Shown here piece by piece: positions 8,411 through 18,607 of a stretch of 64,000 nucleotides of DNA; position 1 is the stretch's first letter; every line of letters begins with the position of its first letter. The notes below the pieces were generated by a model, which was not told the origin of the DNA, did not search any database, and was given only the letters and a program-made list of their open reading frames with translations. The translations under genes were made by a program, and so were the position numbers. Source of the DNA: Sulfuriferula nivalis (lineage in GTDB: Bacteria; Pseudomonadota; Gammaproteobacteria; Burkholderiales; Sulfuriferulaceae); the NCBI RefSeq assembly GCF_009937995.1, contig NZ_AP021881.1, forward strand, positions 2,728,001-2,792,000, written 5' to 3'.

Positions 8411-9631
8411 ATGTTAAACGCAAGCTATTACCCACGCTATGGTGATAAAAAGAACTCTGATTTTTTCGAAGAGTATTTACAACGAGTACTTGATGAGCGT
8501 AAACGCTGCGGCCTAACCGACATGATAGGCGGTATTGAAGCCTTGATTATTACCGTTGAACCAGGCAATTCAATTGAATACATCACTGAATTATCATTGA
8601 TGACGCCGTACCACTACCTAGTCACCCTGGACAGCCCCAAACATTTCACCCATGTATTGCGCATAGACATGAACTCGCCCGACATACTGTTGCGCGAAGT
8701 CAAAGACCCTGACTACAGCGATATATTCCGTAACCTTAATGACATCTATCCTATAGGTGCACGCCGCCATCATAGTCGTTATGTCGGCGAGATATTGCTA
8801 GCCCATAATCGACATGAAGTTGTCGCCGAACAGCAAGCCAGAGAATTCCGTTTCTTCCCAATAGGCCAACTTGCCGAACTGGATTTACCTGTCAATGTCA
8901 GCATATCCAAACCTTCACCTTACACGCAAAACGTAGTGGGTTATATGGAGCGGCCTGCCGACGGCATACGTGTGTACCAGCATGGTGAGTGTGTCATATT
9001 GAGTAATGTTCAGGCTGCCTATGAACGTGGCAAGGAAATGCAAGAACGTCTGGGCATAGATGATCTGATTTTACCGATTGATCACCTTGCAACTCGCGTT
9101 TATAGTCAGAACCGCGAATCAGCAATATTGGAATACCTTGCTCTGTCCAGTTATTTCTATTGGGGCAGCTATGACATTAAGGATCAGAACTCCTCGACCA
9201 ATGTCACCAAAAACTCTAAGTCACTGCCTGAATCCGCTAGCCCAGCTAAAGTATTCACAGCGAATAACCTGCCTTACTGCGTTAACCATCTGGACAAACT
9301 ACCCAGCCCAACTGAAAACTTTGTACGCAACTATGGTCCACGTTTGCATCATATCGCTCTCACGGTTAAAGACGGACAACGCAATGGTAAGGAGCATATA
9401 GACTATGTTGTAGATGCCATTGCAGCACAAGGCAAAGGCTTCCTGCTTAACACTGTGGGTTCGCGTGAAGAAGGTTTGAAACAGATATTCTCGTCTGCCT
9501 CGGAATTCTCTTCACTCATCATTGAATATGTACAACGATTTGGTGACTTCCAGGGATTTTTTGCGAAAGATAACGTGGCACAACTGACCTTTGCAGCAGG
9601 ATTGGAAGAAGGCGTGCAAACGCAGACTTAA
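8411..9631 (+). CDS. VOC-fold, HPPD-like metalloprotein of unknown substrate
   Basis: A 406-residue protein. The C-terminal half resembles 4-hydroxyphenylpyruvate dioxygenase: a DHLATRV strand with His225, HHIALTV with His314, then LKQIFS and IIEYVQR with Glu372, followed by a GFF..N motif. His225, His314 and Glu372 are in the places of the HPPD iron ligands. The N-terminal half (about 1-215) is not recognised and differs from true HPPD. It begins 11 bases after the transglutaminase stop, so it should be the fifth gene of the Anbu operon. It may be a 2-His-1-carboxylate dioxygenase acting on the operon's product. Substrate and activity are inference. Confidence 0.65.
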   Translation: MLNASYYPRYGDKKNSDFFEEYLQRVLDERKRCGLTDMIGGIEALIITVEPGNSIEYITELSLMTPYHYLVTLDSPKHFTHVLRIDMNSPDILLREVKDPDYSDIFRNLNDIYPIGARRHHSRYVGEILLAHNRHEVVAEQQAREFRFFPIGQLAELDLPVNVSISKPSPYTQNVVGYMERPADGIRVYQHGECVILSNVQAAYERGKEMQERLGIDDLILPIDHLATRVYSQNRESAILEYLALSSYFYWGSYDIKDQNSSTNVTKNSKSLPESASPAKVFTANNLPYCVNHLDKLPSPTENFVRNYGPRLHHIALTVKDGQRNGKEHIDYVVDAIAAQGKGFLLNTVGSREEGLKQIFSSASEFSSLIIEYVQRFGDFQGFFAKDNVAQLTFAAGLEEGVQTQT

Positions 9632-9705
9632 CCAGTCCTTTGAAGTGGTTATAAATCCTGCCAGTTGCTGTTAAAATAGCGGTTTGGTAATTACCACTTG
9701 CGCTC

Positions 9706-12700
9706 ATGAATAGCTCACGTTTACGCGAAATTCCTTATAACTATACGTCGTTTTCTGACCGCGAAATTGTTATTCGCTTGTTAGGCAGTGAGGCCTGGGA
9801 TATCCTCAACCAACTCCGTGACGAGCGCCGTACTGGGCGCTCTGCACGTATGTTGTTTGAAGTCTTGGGCGATATCTGGGTGGTGTCGCGCAACCCGTAT
9901 CTGCAAGATGACCTGCTTGCCAATCCAAAACGCCTGCTCGCATTAACCGAAGCATTAAATCACCGGCTGAATGAAATTGAATCTCGCAAACAGGACAATG
10001 CGCTGGTTGAACCAGTCATTGCCGCTGCACGCCAAGCAATTGTCGATTTTGAAGCCGAGTTTGTTTACACCAAACAATTACGTCTGGATGTAATCAAAAA
10101 GCTCGCACGTCATACCCGACGTGACAATATACAATTTGATGGTTTAGCCCGTGTATCTCACGTGACGGATGCGACGGACTGGCGCGTAGAATATCCCTTC
10201 GTTGTCCTCAATCCGGACACGGAAGCTGAAATTGCCCACCTGGTTAAAGGCTGTATTGAGCTTGGCCTCACCATCATCCCACGAGGGGGTGGTACAGGCT
10301 ACACTGGAGGTGCAATTCCTCTGGTGAAAAACACAGCCATTATCAATACTGAAAAGCTGGAAAGCATTTCCACCATAGAGACACTGCGCTTGCCTGAAGC
10401 TGATAGAGATTACGCAACCATACACTGCGGTGCAGGCGTTGTAACTCGCCGGGTGATGGAAGCCGCAGATGCTGCAGGCTTAGTCTTTGCTGTAGACCCA
10501 ACCTCTGCCGATGCATCGTGCATAGGTGGCAACGTAGCAATGAATGCGGGCGGTAAGAAGGCCGTACTCTGGGGTACAGCACTTGATAATCTGGTTTCCT
10601 GGCGCATGGTTACCCCCGATGCAGAGTGGTTGGAAATCACACGCATTGGTCATAACTTTGGCAAAATACATGATGCAGCTTTAGCGCGATTTGAACTACG
10701 CCGCTATGAAATAGATGGTATCACCCCTGTAGGTGAGCCCGAAATATTGGCCATTCCTGGCCAACATTTCCGCAAAGTCGGCCTGGGAAAAGACGTTACT
10801 GACAAATTTTTGGCCGGCCTACCCGGTATACAAAAAGAAGGCTGTGACGGCATCATTACCTCGGCACGCTTTATTTTGCACAGACTCCCTGCGCATACTC
10901 GGACTGTGTGTCTGGAATTCTTTGGACAAGTACGTGATGCCGTGCCTGCCATTGTTGAAATCAAGGATTATCTAGATGCGCATCCAGACGCCATCCTCGC
11001 GGGTCTGGAGCACTTGGATGCGCGCTATCTTAAAGCCGTAGGTTACGCCACCAAAGCGAATCGTACGCATCGACCTAATATGGTGCTGATAGCTGACGTA
11101 GTATCCGATAACGAAACAGCATGCGGCGCAGCGGCGGCACACATCGTACAGTTAGCTAATGCGCGTGGCGGTGAAGGATTTATCGCGATCAGCGCTGAAG
11201 CGCGCAAGAAATTCTGGCTGGACCGAGCGCGGACAGCTGCGATAGCTGCACATACCAATGCTTTCAAAATCAACGAGGATGTGGTCATACCACTCCCCCG
11301 TCTGGCTGATTATTCAGACGGTATCGAACGTATCAACATTGAACTCTCAACGCATAATAAATTGGCACTGGTCGACAGTCTCATAGAGTTCTTCCAGGGA
11401 GACTTACCTCTATTTGGTGATGACGATACGGTTGCTGATCCTGAAATGACTGAACAACGTCGCCAGCGTGCCTTGTCATTACTTAACAAAACCCGAGCAC
11501 GCTGGGACTGGATGCTCAACAATCTGGATGTAGCCCCATCCAGTGCTGAATTAGGTATGGCAACCACCGAAATGATTGCCGCCAACAAACACATCAGCCT
11601 GTTTGATGCGTTACAGGATCACACTATACGCATTAGCTGGAAACGTGAAATCAGGCGTGAACTACAACAAATATTTGTTGGTCGCGAATATCAGCTCATC
11701 CTCGAAAAATGCGACGAAATTCATCAGGATATCCGCAAAAGTCGCGTATTTGTCGCACTTCATATGCACGCGGGAGATGGGAACGTTCATACCAATTTAC
11801 CCGTCAATTCAGACAATTACGCCATGCTCCAGACAGCGAATACAGCCGTATCTCGCATTATGAAACTGGCACAAGATTTAGGTGGTGTCATTTCAGGTGA
11901 GCACGGCATCGGCCTCACCAAGATGGAATATTTGGAGCCTGCCGCAATACAAAGCTTTGTTGATTATAAAAACAAAGTCGATCCAGAAGGCCGGTTCAAC
12001 AAGGGCAAGCTAATGCCGGGCGCGGATTTGCGTAATGCATACACGCCTAGCTTTTCATTGCTCGAAACCGAATCGCTGATTATGGAAAAATCCGAAATCG
12101 GCGAAATTGCTGATTCGATTAAAGACTGTCTGCGTTGCGGCAAGTGCAAACCTGTCTGCAGCACACACATTCCGCGTGCTAATTTACTGTATTCACCGCG
12201 AAACAAAATACTGGCCACTTCATTGTTGATCGAAGCTTTCCTGTATGAAGAACAAACTCGGCGAGGTGTATCCATCAAGCATTTTGACGAGTTCAGTGAT
12301 GTAGCCGACCATTGCACGGTATGTCACAAATGTGCCAACCCATGCCCTGTTGATATAGATTATGGTGATGTTTCCATAGCTATGCGTAATTTCCTGCGTA
12401 AACAGGGTAAGAAGAAACTCAATCTGGGTACAGCTGCTAGCATGTTCTTCCTCAATGCAACTGACCCTGCAACCATTAAAATGACCCGCAAGGTAATGAT
12501 AGAGTGGGGCTACAAAGCACAGCGTTTAGGCTACCAGATAGGTAAAAAAATCGGCCTTATCAAAGCGCAAACTGCACACCCACCGAGTACGCTGGGAACG
12601 GCACCGATTAAGGCACAAATCATACACTTCATCAACAAACCGATGCCTGGCGGACTGCCGAAGAAAACCAGCCGAGCATTATTAGGGCTGGAAGATGCAA

Positions 12701-13536
12701 AAATAGTCCCCGTCATTCGTAATCCGGCTAAAGTCACCGAAGACAGTGATGCGGTATTCTATTTCCCTGGCTGCGGCTCAGAGCGTTTATTTTCTCAAGT
12801 TGGTCTGGCAACCCAGGCCATGCTCTATGAACTCGGTACACAAACTGTATTACCACCTGGCTATTTATGTTGCGGCTATCCACAAACGTCTAGTGGTCAG
12901 GCAGACAAGGGCGATGCGATTACCACTGAGAACCGGGTGTTATTTCATCGAGTAGCAAATACCTTAAATTATCTTGATATCAAAACTGTCATTGTGTCCT
13001 GCGGCACATGTATGGACCAATTGCTTAAATATCAGTTTGAAAAGATATTTCCTGGCTGTCGTTTACTCGATATCCATGAGTATTTAATGGAAAAAGGGAT
13101 AAAGCTTGACGGTATTTCAGGCACGCAATACATGTATCACGACCCTTGCCATACACCTATGAAAACGCACCAACCAATGAAGGTAGTTAATCAGTTAATG
13201 GGAACAGCTGTTGCGTTATCTGACCGTTGCTGTGGTGAATCGGGCACATTGGCAGTAACACGTCCTGACATATCAACACAGATACGCTTCCGCAAAGAGG
13301 AAGAAATCCGCAGAGTCAGCGCTCAACTTCGTACCGAATCGGAACCAACTGCACAGGTTAAAATACTTACGTCATGTCCCTCATGTTTACAAGGACTATC
13401 TCGCTATGACAACGATGCCGATACTAGCGCAGATTACATAGTGGTAGAGATGGCGAGGAAAATCCTGGGGGAGAACTGGATGGAAGACTATATCGAGAAA
13501 GCCAGTCACGGCGGTATAGAACGAGTGTTACTCTAA
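9706..13536 (+). CDS. DUF3683 FAD-linked oxidase with 4Fe-4S and CCG domains
   Basis: A 1,276-residue redox protein. Residues 1-110 are the DUF3683 region. About 150-400 is an FAD-binding domain of the PCMH type, with [11 protein letters not shown] at 192-202. About 430-780 is the FAD-oxidase C-terminal domain, with [10 protein letters not shown] and GEHGIGLTK. Two ferredoxin-type clusters follow (Cys808/811/814/818 and Cys870/873/876/880), then two CCG domains (PGCGSE near 1023, CCGYPQ, SCGTC, DPCHTP, CCGESG). The layout is a fusion of GlcD-, GlcF- or D-lactate-dehydrogenase-like parts, so it probably oxidises a 2-hydroxyacid and passes electrons to the quinone pool. The substrate is unknown. 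It appears to be a single-gene unit. Confidence 0.88.
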   Translation: MNSSRLREIPYNYTSFSDREIVIRLLGSEAWDILNQLRDERRTGRSARMLFEVLGDIWVVSRNPYLQDDLLANPKRLLALTEALNHRLNEIESRKQDNALVEPVIAAARQAIVDFEAEFVYTKQLRLDVIKKLARHTRRDNIQFDGLARVSHVTDATDWRVEYPFVVLNPDTEAEIAHLVKGCIELGLTIIPRGGGTGYTGGAIPLVKNTAIINTEKLESISTIETLRLPEADRDYATIHCGAGVVTRRVMEAADAAGLVFAVDPTSADASCIGGNVAMNAGGKKAVLWGTALDNLVSWRMVTPDAEWLEITRIGHNFGKIHDAALARFELRRYEIDGITPVGEPEILAIPGQHFRKVGLGKDVTDKFLAGLPGIQKEGCDGIITSARFILHRLPAHTRTVCLEFFGQVRDAVPAIVEIKDYLDAHPDAILAGLEHLDARYLKAVGYATKANRTHRPNMVLIADVVSDNETACGAAAAHIVQLANARGGEGFIAISAEARKKFWLDRARTAAIAAHTNAFKINEDVVIPLPRLADYSDGIERINIELSTHNKLALVDSLIEFFQGDLPLFGDDDTVADPEMTEQRRQRALSLLNKTRARWDWMLNNLDVAPSSAELGMATTEMIAANKHISLFDALQDHTIRISWKREIRRELQQIFVGREYQLILEKCDEIHQDIRKSRVFVALHMHAGDGNVHTNLPVNSDNYAMLQTANTAVSRIMKLAQDLGGVISGEHGIGLTKMEYLEPAAIQSFVDYKNKVDPEGRFNKGKLMPGADLRNAYTPSFSLLETESLIMEKSEIGEIADSIKDCLRCGKCKPVCSTHIPRANLLYSPRNKILATSLLIEAFLYEEQTRRGVSIKHFDEFSDVADHCTVCHKCANPCPVDIDYGDVSIAMRNFLRKQGKKKLNLGTAASMFFLNATDPATIKMTRKVMIEWGYKAQRLGYQIGKKIGLIKAQTAHPPSTLGTAPIKAQIIHFINKPMPGGLPKKTSRALLGLEDAKIVPVIRNPAKVTEDSDAVFYFPGCGSERLFSQVGLATQAMLYELGTQTVLPPGYLCCGYPQTSSGQADKGDAITTENRVLFHRVANTLNYLDIKTVIVSCGTCMDQLLKYQFEKIFPGCRLLDIHEYLMEKGIKLDGISGTQYMYHDPCHTPMKTHQPMKVVNQLMGTAVALSDRCCGESGTLAVTRPDISTQIRFRKEEEIRRVSAQLRTESEPTAQVKILTSCPSCLQGLSRYDNDADTSADYIVVEMARKILGENWMEDYIEKASHGGIERVLL

Positions 13537-13546
13537 ACTAAGGTCA

Positions 13547-13576
13547 CTAGAGCGCATATAACCATAAGCGCTCTAG
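13547..13576. terminator. hairpin between convergent genes
   Basis: A 9-bp perfect stem (CTAGAGCGC / GCGCTCTAG) with a 12-base loop lies between the convergent ends of the DUF3683 gene and the sulfurylase-like gene. There is no T-run on either side, so termination is weakly supported. Its position suggests a bidirectional role or protection of the 3' ends. Confidence 0.35.
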
Positions 13577-13583
13577 TTAACTA

Positions 13584-15206
13584 CTAAATATAGCCCTCTT
13601 GTTCCAGTTTCAGAATAACCAACTGCATCGCTTGTATTACATTGGTCATACTTGTATCTATAAGCAACTCAGCTTGCTCTGGCACTTCATAAACTTCCGC
13701 AACTTGCGCAGATCTATTTTTTTTGATCAAACGCGCGGCACATACACTAGTTGGTGCAGTAAGCGCTATTTCAAAATAACCACCTTCATTCTGCACTGCA
13801 TTTCGAATACTCCGCCTTAGCGCAATTGTAGGTACATCAATTGCACAAATAGCTATACCATGATGTTTAACTATTTCATGTGCCAGCATAGCGATTACAT
13901 CAACATTATCTGCAACGCCAGGGTGATGATTTATAAAATCATTATCCAGCAAGCTTACCTTGCGTGCACCAATAGCACCTAAAGCCTGACTTAAAGCACT
14001 CGCCAAGGTCGACTTACCAACTCCGGAAACACCGGTCAATAGTATTGTAAAACCTGCGGACTGCCATGGTGGATAGGCCAATCGCATTTCTTTTAACACC
14101 TCAGGAAAAGTATACCAATCTGGAATAGTAAGATTCGCAAGTAAACGTCGCTTCACCTCTTCGGAGGTCAATACCAGTTTATATGCATCCTTAGGTGCTT
14201 CTTCCAGGGGTAAATATTGCGCACGATCTTCCACATATACCATACGAGGATAAGGAATCAGCTTTACACCAATATCGCCTATATGCTGTTCTACATGATG
14301 AAAGGCATCGCCTTCAAGTAAATCTCGTCCACGACGATTAACTCCTTGCGCAGCTGCTTCACCACCTACGATCAGGTGTGAGCACCCGTAATTCCGACTA
14401 ATAATTGCTCTATGTAATATTTCACGCACCCCACCTCGGCGTACATAGTTTGCTGAAAGACTCATCACCGCTGTGAATTTACATAACCTGTGCATGAGCG
14501 CTTGGTAACTACGTACAGTGGGGAAATAAGTGGAATGTAAATGCTGTTCACCACCAGTTAATGACTGTATTAGCAACCCAGCCTGATTTTGAACTGCAGC
14601 ACGCTGCATAAAATCTAATGTAGCCCGATGTAGAGGTTGTACGCTTTGATAAGCAACCACATTACACCAACCATGCTCGCTAAAATATTGCCGTAATTGC
14701 AATGGAGTATGATAGTCACCGATAAAATCATAACGATTAATAATTTTTACGCCAACCACACTTCCGCTCACATACCAGACTGATTCTCTGCTGAAATCTA
14801 AATCAGTCCCTAACATTTGCGCTTCTAGAGCTAGATTAGCTTTAAATATTTCCGAGACAGTCAAGACTGCCAGCAACTCGTCATATTCATCTCTAAGCGC
14901 AATCGACATACCTGATTGAATTGTCTGCGCAAGCCTCAATGGTATCGCCAAAGTTAAAGGGTACATCCAAGTTAAGCCCCCAGGAAGCCGCATATGCGAT
15001 AACACACTAAGGTAACTCAGCTCATCCATATACCCGATCAAAGGTGTATATGCACCAGAGATTAATAACATTAAATCACTTTGCTGGTAAGCATCTAAAG
15101 CTATGCTGGGTAACCGAGGTGCCAGCTTCTGTAATTCATATACATCATCCGTAGCTAGCAAATTCGTCAGTTTTTCTGCACCATAAGGACTTATTAAGTC
15201 AGGCAT
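13584..15206 (-). CDS. ATP-sulfurylase/APS-kinase-like fusion with degraded active sites
   Basis: A 540-residue homologue of the bifunctional sulfate adenylyltransferase-adenylylsulfate kinase. The sulfurylase scaffold is clear (LPSIALDAY.., GAYTPLIGYM, NYGCSHLIVG, IPDWYTFPEVLKEM). However, the catalytic QTRN and HRAH are QSVQ and HRAT, and GRDHAG is GGEAAA. The kinase part keeps a P-loop (GVSGVGKST), but the usual DGD is DND and the DPKGLY segment is absent. Loss of the adenylyl-transfer residues argues against sulfurylase activity. A regulatory or different kinase function is possible. The start at 15206 follows a GAGGT ribosome site and lies just past the aroK stop. An upstream in-frame start at 15245 would overlap aroK. 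Confidence 0.75.
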   Translation of the reverse strand: MPDLISPYGAEKLTNLLATDDVYELQKLAPRLPSIALDAYQQSDLMLLISGAYTPLIGYMDELSYLSVLSHMRLPGGLTWMYPLTLAIPLRLAQTIQSGMSIALRDEYDELLAVLTVSEIFKANLALEAQMLGTDLDFSRESVWYVSGSVVGVKIINRYDFIGDYHTPLQLRQYFSEHGWCNVVAYQSVQPLHRATLDFMQRAAVQNQAGLLIQSLTGGEQHLHSTYFPTVRSYQALMHRLCKFTAVMSLSANYVRRGGVREILHRAIISRNYGCSHLIVGGEAAAQGVNRRGRDLLEGDAFHHVEQHIGDIGVKLIPYPRMVYVEDRAQYLPLEEAPKDAYKLVLTSEEVKRRLLANLTIPDWYTFPEVLKEMRLAYPPWQSAGFTILLTGVSGVGKSTLASALSQALGAIGARKVSLLDNDFINHHPGVADNVDVIAMLAHEIVKHHGIAICAIDVPTIALRRSIRNAVQNEGGYFEIALTAPTSVCAARLIKKNRSAQVAEVYEVPEQAELLIDTSMTNVIQAMQLVILKLEQEGYI

Positions 15207-15213
15207 GCTCACC

Positions 15214-15750
15214 TCAATCTTTGCTGGATGATACAGATTTTGCATTAAGGTACTGCACTAATTGCTGCACGAGGATATTCACATTCTGACGACCCGTATC
15301 TATGATGATATCAGCGACTTCTCTATATAAAGGATCACGTTGTGCATGCAATTCTCGCAACCTCACTTTTGGGTCTTCAGTTTGTAGCAGAGGTCGATTT
15401 CTATCATGCCGTGTACGCTGAAACAGTTCGTCTACAGTGCCACGCAGATAAATGACAGTTCCACGCTGTTTAAGCAAAATACGCGTGTTAGAACTTAACA
15501 CAGCGCCACCACCCGTTGCCAAAATAATGTCATTTAACTGAGTCAGATCAGCAATAACCTGCTCTTCACGCTTACGAAACCCAGCCTCACCTTCAACCTC
15601 GAAAATCATGGGTATCGTGACGCCCGTACGCTTCACAATCTCGTGGTCTGCATCATAGAACTGCTTACGCAAATGCTTCGACAACAATTTGCCAACGGTG
15701 GTTTTACCCGACCCCATTAGTCCCACCAAATAGATATTGTTAGTATTCAT
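15214..15750 (-). CDS. aroK: shikimate kinase
   Basis: A 178-residue cytosolic enzyme that phosphorylates shikimate with ATP in the pathway to chorismate. The P-loop GLMGSGKTT is near residue 10, followed by the substrate residues of DADHEI and FRKREE, the GGGAV loop and the lid segment RHDRNRPLL. The ATG at 15750 gives the standard N-terminus MNTNNIYLVG, and a GTG 27 bases upstream would only add a tail. In betaproteobacteria aroK often follows pilQ, as here, but a strong terminator (15786-15815) separates them. Here it is followed, 7 bases after its stop, by the sulfurylase-like fusion instead of the usual aroB. Confidence 0.93.
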   Translation of the reverse strand: MNTNNIYLVGLMGSGKTTVGKLLSKHLRKQFYDADHEIVKRTGVTIPMIFEVEGEAGFRKREEQVIADLTQLNDIILATGGGAVLSSNTRILLKQRGTVIYLRGTVDELFQRTRHDRNRPLLQTEDPKVRLRELHAQRDPLYREVADIIIDTGRQNVNILVQQLVQYLNAKSVSSSKD

Positions 15751-15785
15751 ACTGTAATTGTAACGTAAGGCTAGCACTAGGCAAT

Positions 15786-15815
15786 AAAAAAGGCGGGGAT
15801 TAACCCGCCTTTTTT
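15786..15815. terminator. Rho-independent terminator after pilQ
   Basis: A stem AGGCGGG / CCCGCCT (15791-15797 and 15804-15810) with loop GATTAA is flanked by A5 on the left and T5 on the right. It can therefore work in either direction. On the minus strand it would end the pilMNOPQ transcript before aroK. Confidence 0.85.
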
Positions 15816-15830
15816 ACATACACTAGTTCC

Positions 15831-18086
15831 TTATTTAAAACTTAAATCCTCTTTAACAATACGCGGTGTTAAGAACACAAGCAACTCCGTCTTTGTAATA
15901 TTCTTAGCCTGATTCTTAAACAAATGACCGAATAAAGGCAAATCACCAAAGAACGGTACCTTATTCACAGAACTATTTGTATTATCTTCATAGATACCAC
16001 CTATGACAGCTGTTTCACCATTATTAATCCGAATTTGCGTTTTTACGCGTTTGGTTTCAATAGGGTATGCTTGATAACCCTGTCCTAAGTCGAATGGTGT
16101 TCCAGGCGCATCCTTTTGTACTTCTACCGTTAAAATAATGGAATCATTATTCAATATTTGCGGATTAACTAATAAACAAAGAAACGCATCTTTAAACGTC
16201 ACTGTTGCAGGTGAGTTCGCCGTTGGTGGTGTGACACTTGGAATTTGCACACCCTGCAAAATAACAGCTGGTTTTTGATTAGCTGTAATAATACGTGGAC
16301 TAGATATTATCTTTCCCAAACCATCTGACTCTAACGCTTGCAATTCCAAACTTAGCAATGCACCACCACCTAAATTAAAAAGCGACAGCCCTAATGACCC
16401 CGCAGTCAAACCCGAGTTTACAACCGCAGGTAAATTAACATTGGTACTACCAGGTATACCTACGTTATTTGATGTAGTAGTTGCAGTCGACGCAGAAGTA
16501 GAGGTTGCTGAATTTGGATACGCATTTCCACCATAGCCAATACGATTTCCAGCCAATGCACCCTGTTGCACACCAAATTTAGCGCCTAACGACTTACTAA
16601 ATGTATCACTTGCAACCACAACCCGCGCTTCTATCATTACTTGACGCGCGGGCACATCTATCATTTTCAACATCTCAGCAACTTCAGCTTGCTTACTAGC
16701 TATGTCGTTAACTAGCAGCGTGTTCGTCTGAAGCTCAAAATTCGCATTACCACGTGGGGATAAAATACGATTAGGATTATTCAAGAGTGCTGTACCTGCT
16801 TGCTGCTGCTGTTGAACTGGTACCACTTTGTCCGCCTTAACCCCTTGTGCTTGAGCAGAACAATTAACATCTTCACCAACATCACCAGTAGTAACAAGGG
16901 CACCTGTCAATATACGAGCGGCTTGATCAGCCTTTTTATAATTTAATTGATATTGACGACTCACTAAGGGCTCTAATGTTTCCATGCTTTGGCGTGCCTC
17001 TAACTCTGCCTTTTCTTTTGCCAACAATTCATCTTTAGGCGCAACCCAGATCACATTTCCATTTTCGCGCTTATCCAACCCCTTACTCTGCAAGATTATA
17101 TCTAGCGCTTGATCCCAAGGCACGTCCTTAAGACGCAAGGTCAAATTACCTGTCACAGTGTCACTAGTAATAATGTTTTTGCCAGTAAAATCCGCAATAA
17201 CTTGTAAAACTGAACGAACTTCCACATTCTGGAAATTAAGTGATAATTTCTCTCCGCTATATTTAGGTTTACCACCTGTTGCCTTGGCAGCATCTTCAGT
17301 TTTAGCACGAACTTCAATAATCAGTTGATTATCGGCTTGATATGCAGAATATTCGTAATCAGCCTTAGGCTCTATGGTCATTTTAACATTACTACCACGA
17401 GCCTCAGTTGCTACAAATAAAACTGGCGTACCAAAATCAGTCACATCTAAACGACGCTGCAATGCACGCGCCACATCGGTGTTCATAAAATCAATCGCTA
17501 ATACTTTTCCTTGTTTACGTATATCTATACCTGTTGAACTATCGGACAAGGTTGTAATAATCCGCCCCTCCCCCCCAGCACCACGGCGGAAATCAATATC
17601 CTTTATATTATGCTTACTCAAACTTGCGCTCGGCTCAGCAAAATGTGGGGTAACATTGCTACTCGATTGACTATCCGATTCCTGCACAGTAATAAATAAA
17701 GCATTACCGTCAATACGAGTTTCATATTGTGCTGGCTTAGTTAAATTCAACACTAACCGTGTACGTTCTCCAGCTTGCACTACATTTACCGTACGCACCA
17801 CGCCTTGGTTAACATTAACTGTATTTTTACCCAACCCATTAGCCGTTCCTGCCAAATCCAGTGCAATCCTAGGTGGGTTATTAATCGCAAATCCAGCAGG
17901 TGAATTTTGCAGGTTTTGTTTCAAACCAATTTTAAGCAAAATTTTTCCGCCATCAATTGATGAATAATCCAAACTTTCTATACTATTAGTGTCTGCCTGT
18001 GCATGTAATGCACTAAACATCATGAAACACATCATGATGATACTCATCAAAAAATGCTGGCTAAAATGTGTAATGGTATTTTTCAT
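15831..18086 (-). CDS. pilQ: type IV pilus secretin PilQ
   Basis: A 751-residue outer-membrane secretin through which the type IV pilus leaves the cell. It has a signal peptide (residues 10-31), two AMIN domains for peptidoglycan binding (about 35-260), an STN / N0 domain (about 280-350, NVEVRSVLQVIADFTG), N1-type domains, a Ser/Thr/Asn-rich insertion (about 530-560), and the C-terminal secretin barrel with VPFFGDLPLFGHLFK. It is last in the pilMNOPQ operon, 14 bases after pilP, and a strong terminator follows. Length is normal. Confidence 0.95.
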   Translation of the reverse strand: MKNTITHFSQHFLMSIIMMCFMMFSALHAQADTNSIESLDYSSIDGGKILLKIGLKQNLQNSPAGFAINNPPRIALDLAGTANGLGKNTVNVNQGVVRTVNVVQAGERTRLVLNLTKPAQYETRIDGNALFITVQESDSQSSSNVTPHFAEPSASLSKHNIKDIDFRRGAGGEGRIITTLSDSSTGIDIRKQGKVLAIDFMNTDVARALQRRLDVTDFGTPVLFVATEARGSNVKMTIEPKADYEYSAYQADNQLIIEVRAKTEDAAKATGGKPKYSGEKLSLNFQNVEVRSVLQVIADFTGKNIITSDTVTGNLTLRLKDVPWDQALDIILQSKGLDKRENGNVIWVAPKDELLAKEKAELEARQSMETLEPLVSRQYQLNYKKADQAARILTGALVTTGDVGEDVNCSAQAQGVKADKVVPVQQQQQAGTALLNNPNRILSPRGNANFELQTNTLLVNDIASKQAEVAEMLKMIDVPARQVMIEARVVVASDTFSKSLGAKFGVQQGALAGNRIGYGGNAYPNSATSTSASTATTTSNNVGIPGSTNVNLPAVVNSGLTAGSLGLSLFNLGGGALLSLELQALESDGLGKIISSPRIITANQKPAVILQGVQIPSVTPPTANSPATVTFKDAFLCLLVNPQILNNDSIILTVEVQKDAPGTPFDLGQGYQAYPIETKRVKTQIRINNGETAVIGGIYEDNTNSSVNKVPFFGDLPLFGHLFKNQAKNITKTELLVFLTPRIVKEDLSFK

Positions 18087-18100
18087 TTATTTTTGACTCC

Positions 18101-18607
18101 TCATTGTTCTTGCTGCAATATCAACGAACTATCACGCTCAGACCAGTCACCCGCACTGTCTTGCACAGTTTCTTTCAATTTGACTTCAGTATCACTTACC
18201 ACTAATACCTTACCAAAATTTTGCCCCAAGTAATTCCCAACTCTAACACGATATATCGTGTTTTCAGGTGTCTTAATCACAGCATATATTTCATTTTTCT
18301 GTTTCAGCATCCCAACCATCTTCAAACTTTCTAACGAAAAAGCTTCCAACGGTTCTTTAGGTCGAGTCATATCTGGCTCAAACGCGCCACCACTAGCACT
18401 AGGTTTCAACTTACGAGGTTTAAATGGATCTGATAAATCAAAAGCATTATAAACAAAAGCCTTATATGGCGCCATTTCAGGCAACGCTTCAACTTTACCG
18501 CGCAAATTTTTACCCGAATCAAGCACAAACTGTTTTAAATCATCATTCTCACCAGCGCTACAACCAGCAAGGGTAAGTACTATCAATACGGTTGCAATTT
18601 TTTTCAT
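18101..18607 (-). CDS. pilP: type IV pilus inner-membrane lipoprotein PilP
   Basis: A 168-residue lipoprotein. The N-terminus MKKIATVLIVLTLAGCSAGE has a lipobox with cysteine 16. A proline-rich linker leads to the beta-sandwich PilP domain, with PLEAFSLESLKMVGMLK and VRVGNYLGQNFGKV as family marks. PilP links the PilMNO inner-membrane complex to the PilQ secretin. Its ATG overlaps the pilO stop by ATGA. Confidence 0.94.
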   Translation of the reverse strand: MKKIATVLIVLTLAGCSAGENDDLKQFVLDSGKNLRGKVEALPEMAPYKAFVYNAFDLSDPFKPRKLKPSASGGAFEPDMTRPKEPLEAFSLESLKMVGMLKQKNEIYAVIKTPENTIYRVRVGNYLGQNFGKVLVVSDTEVKLKETVQDSAGDWSERDSSLILQQEQ

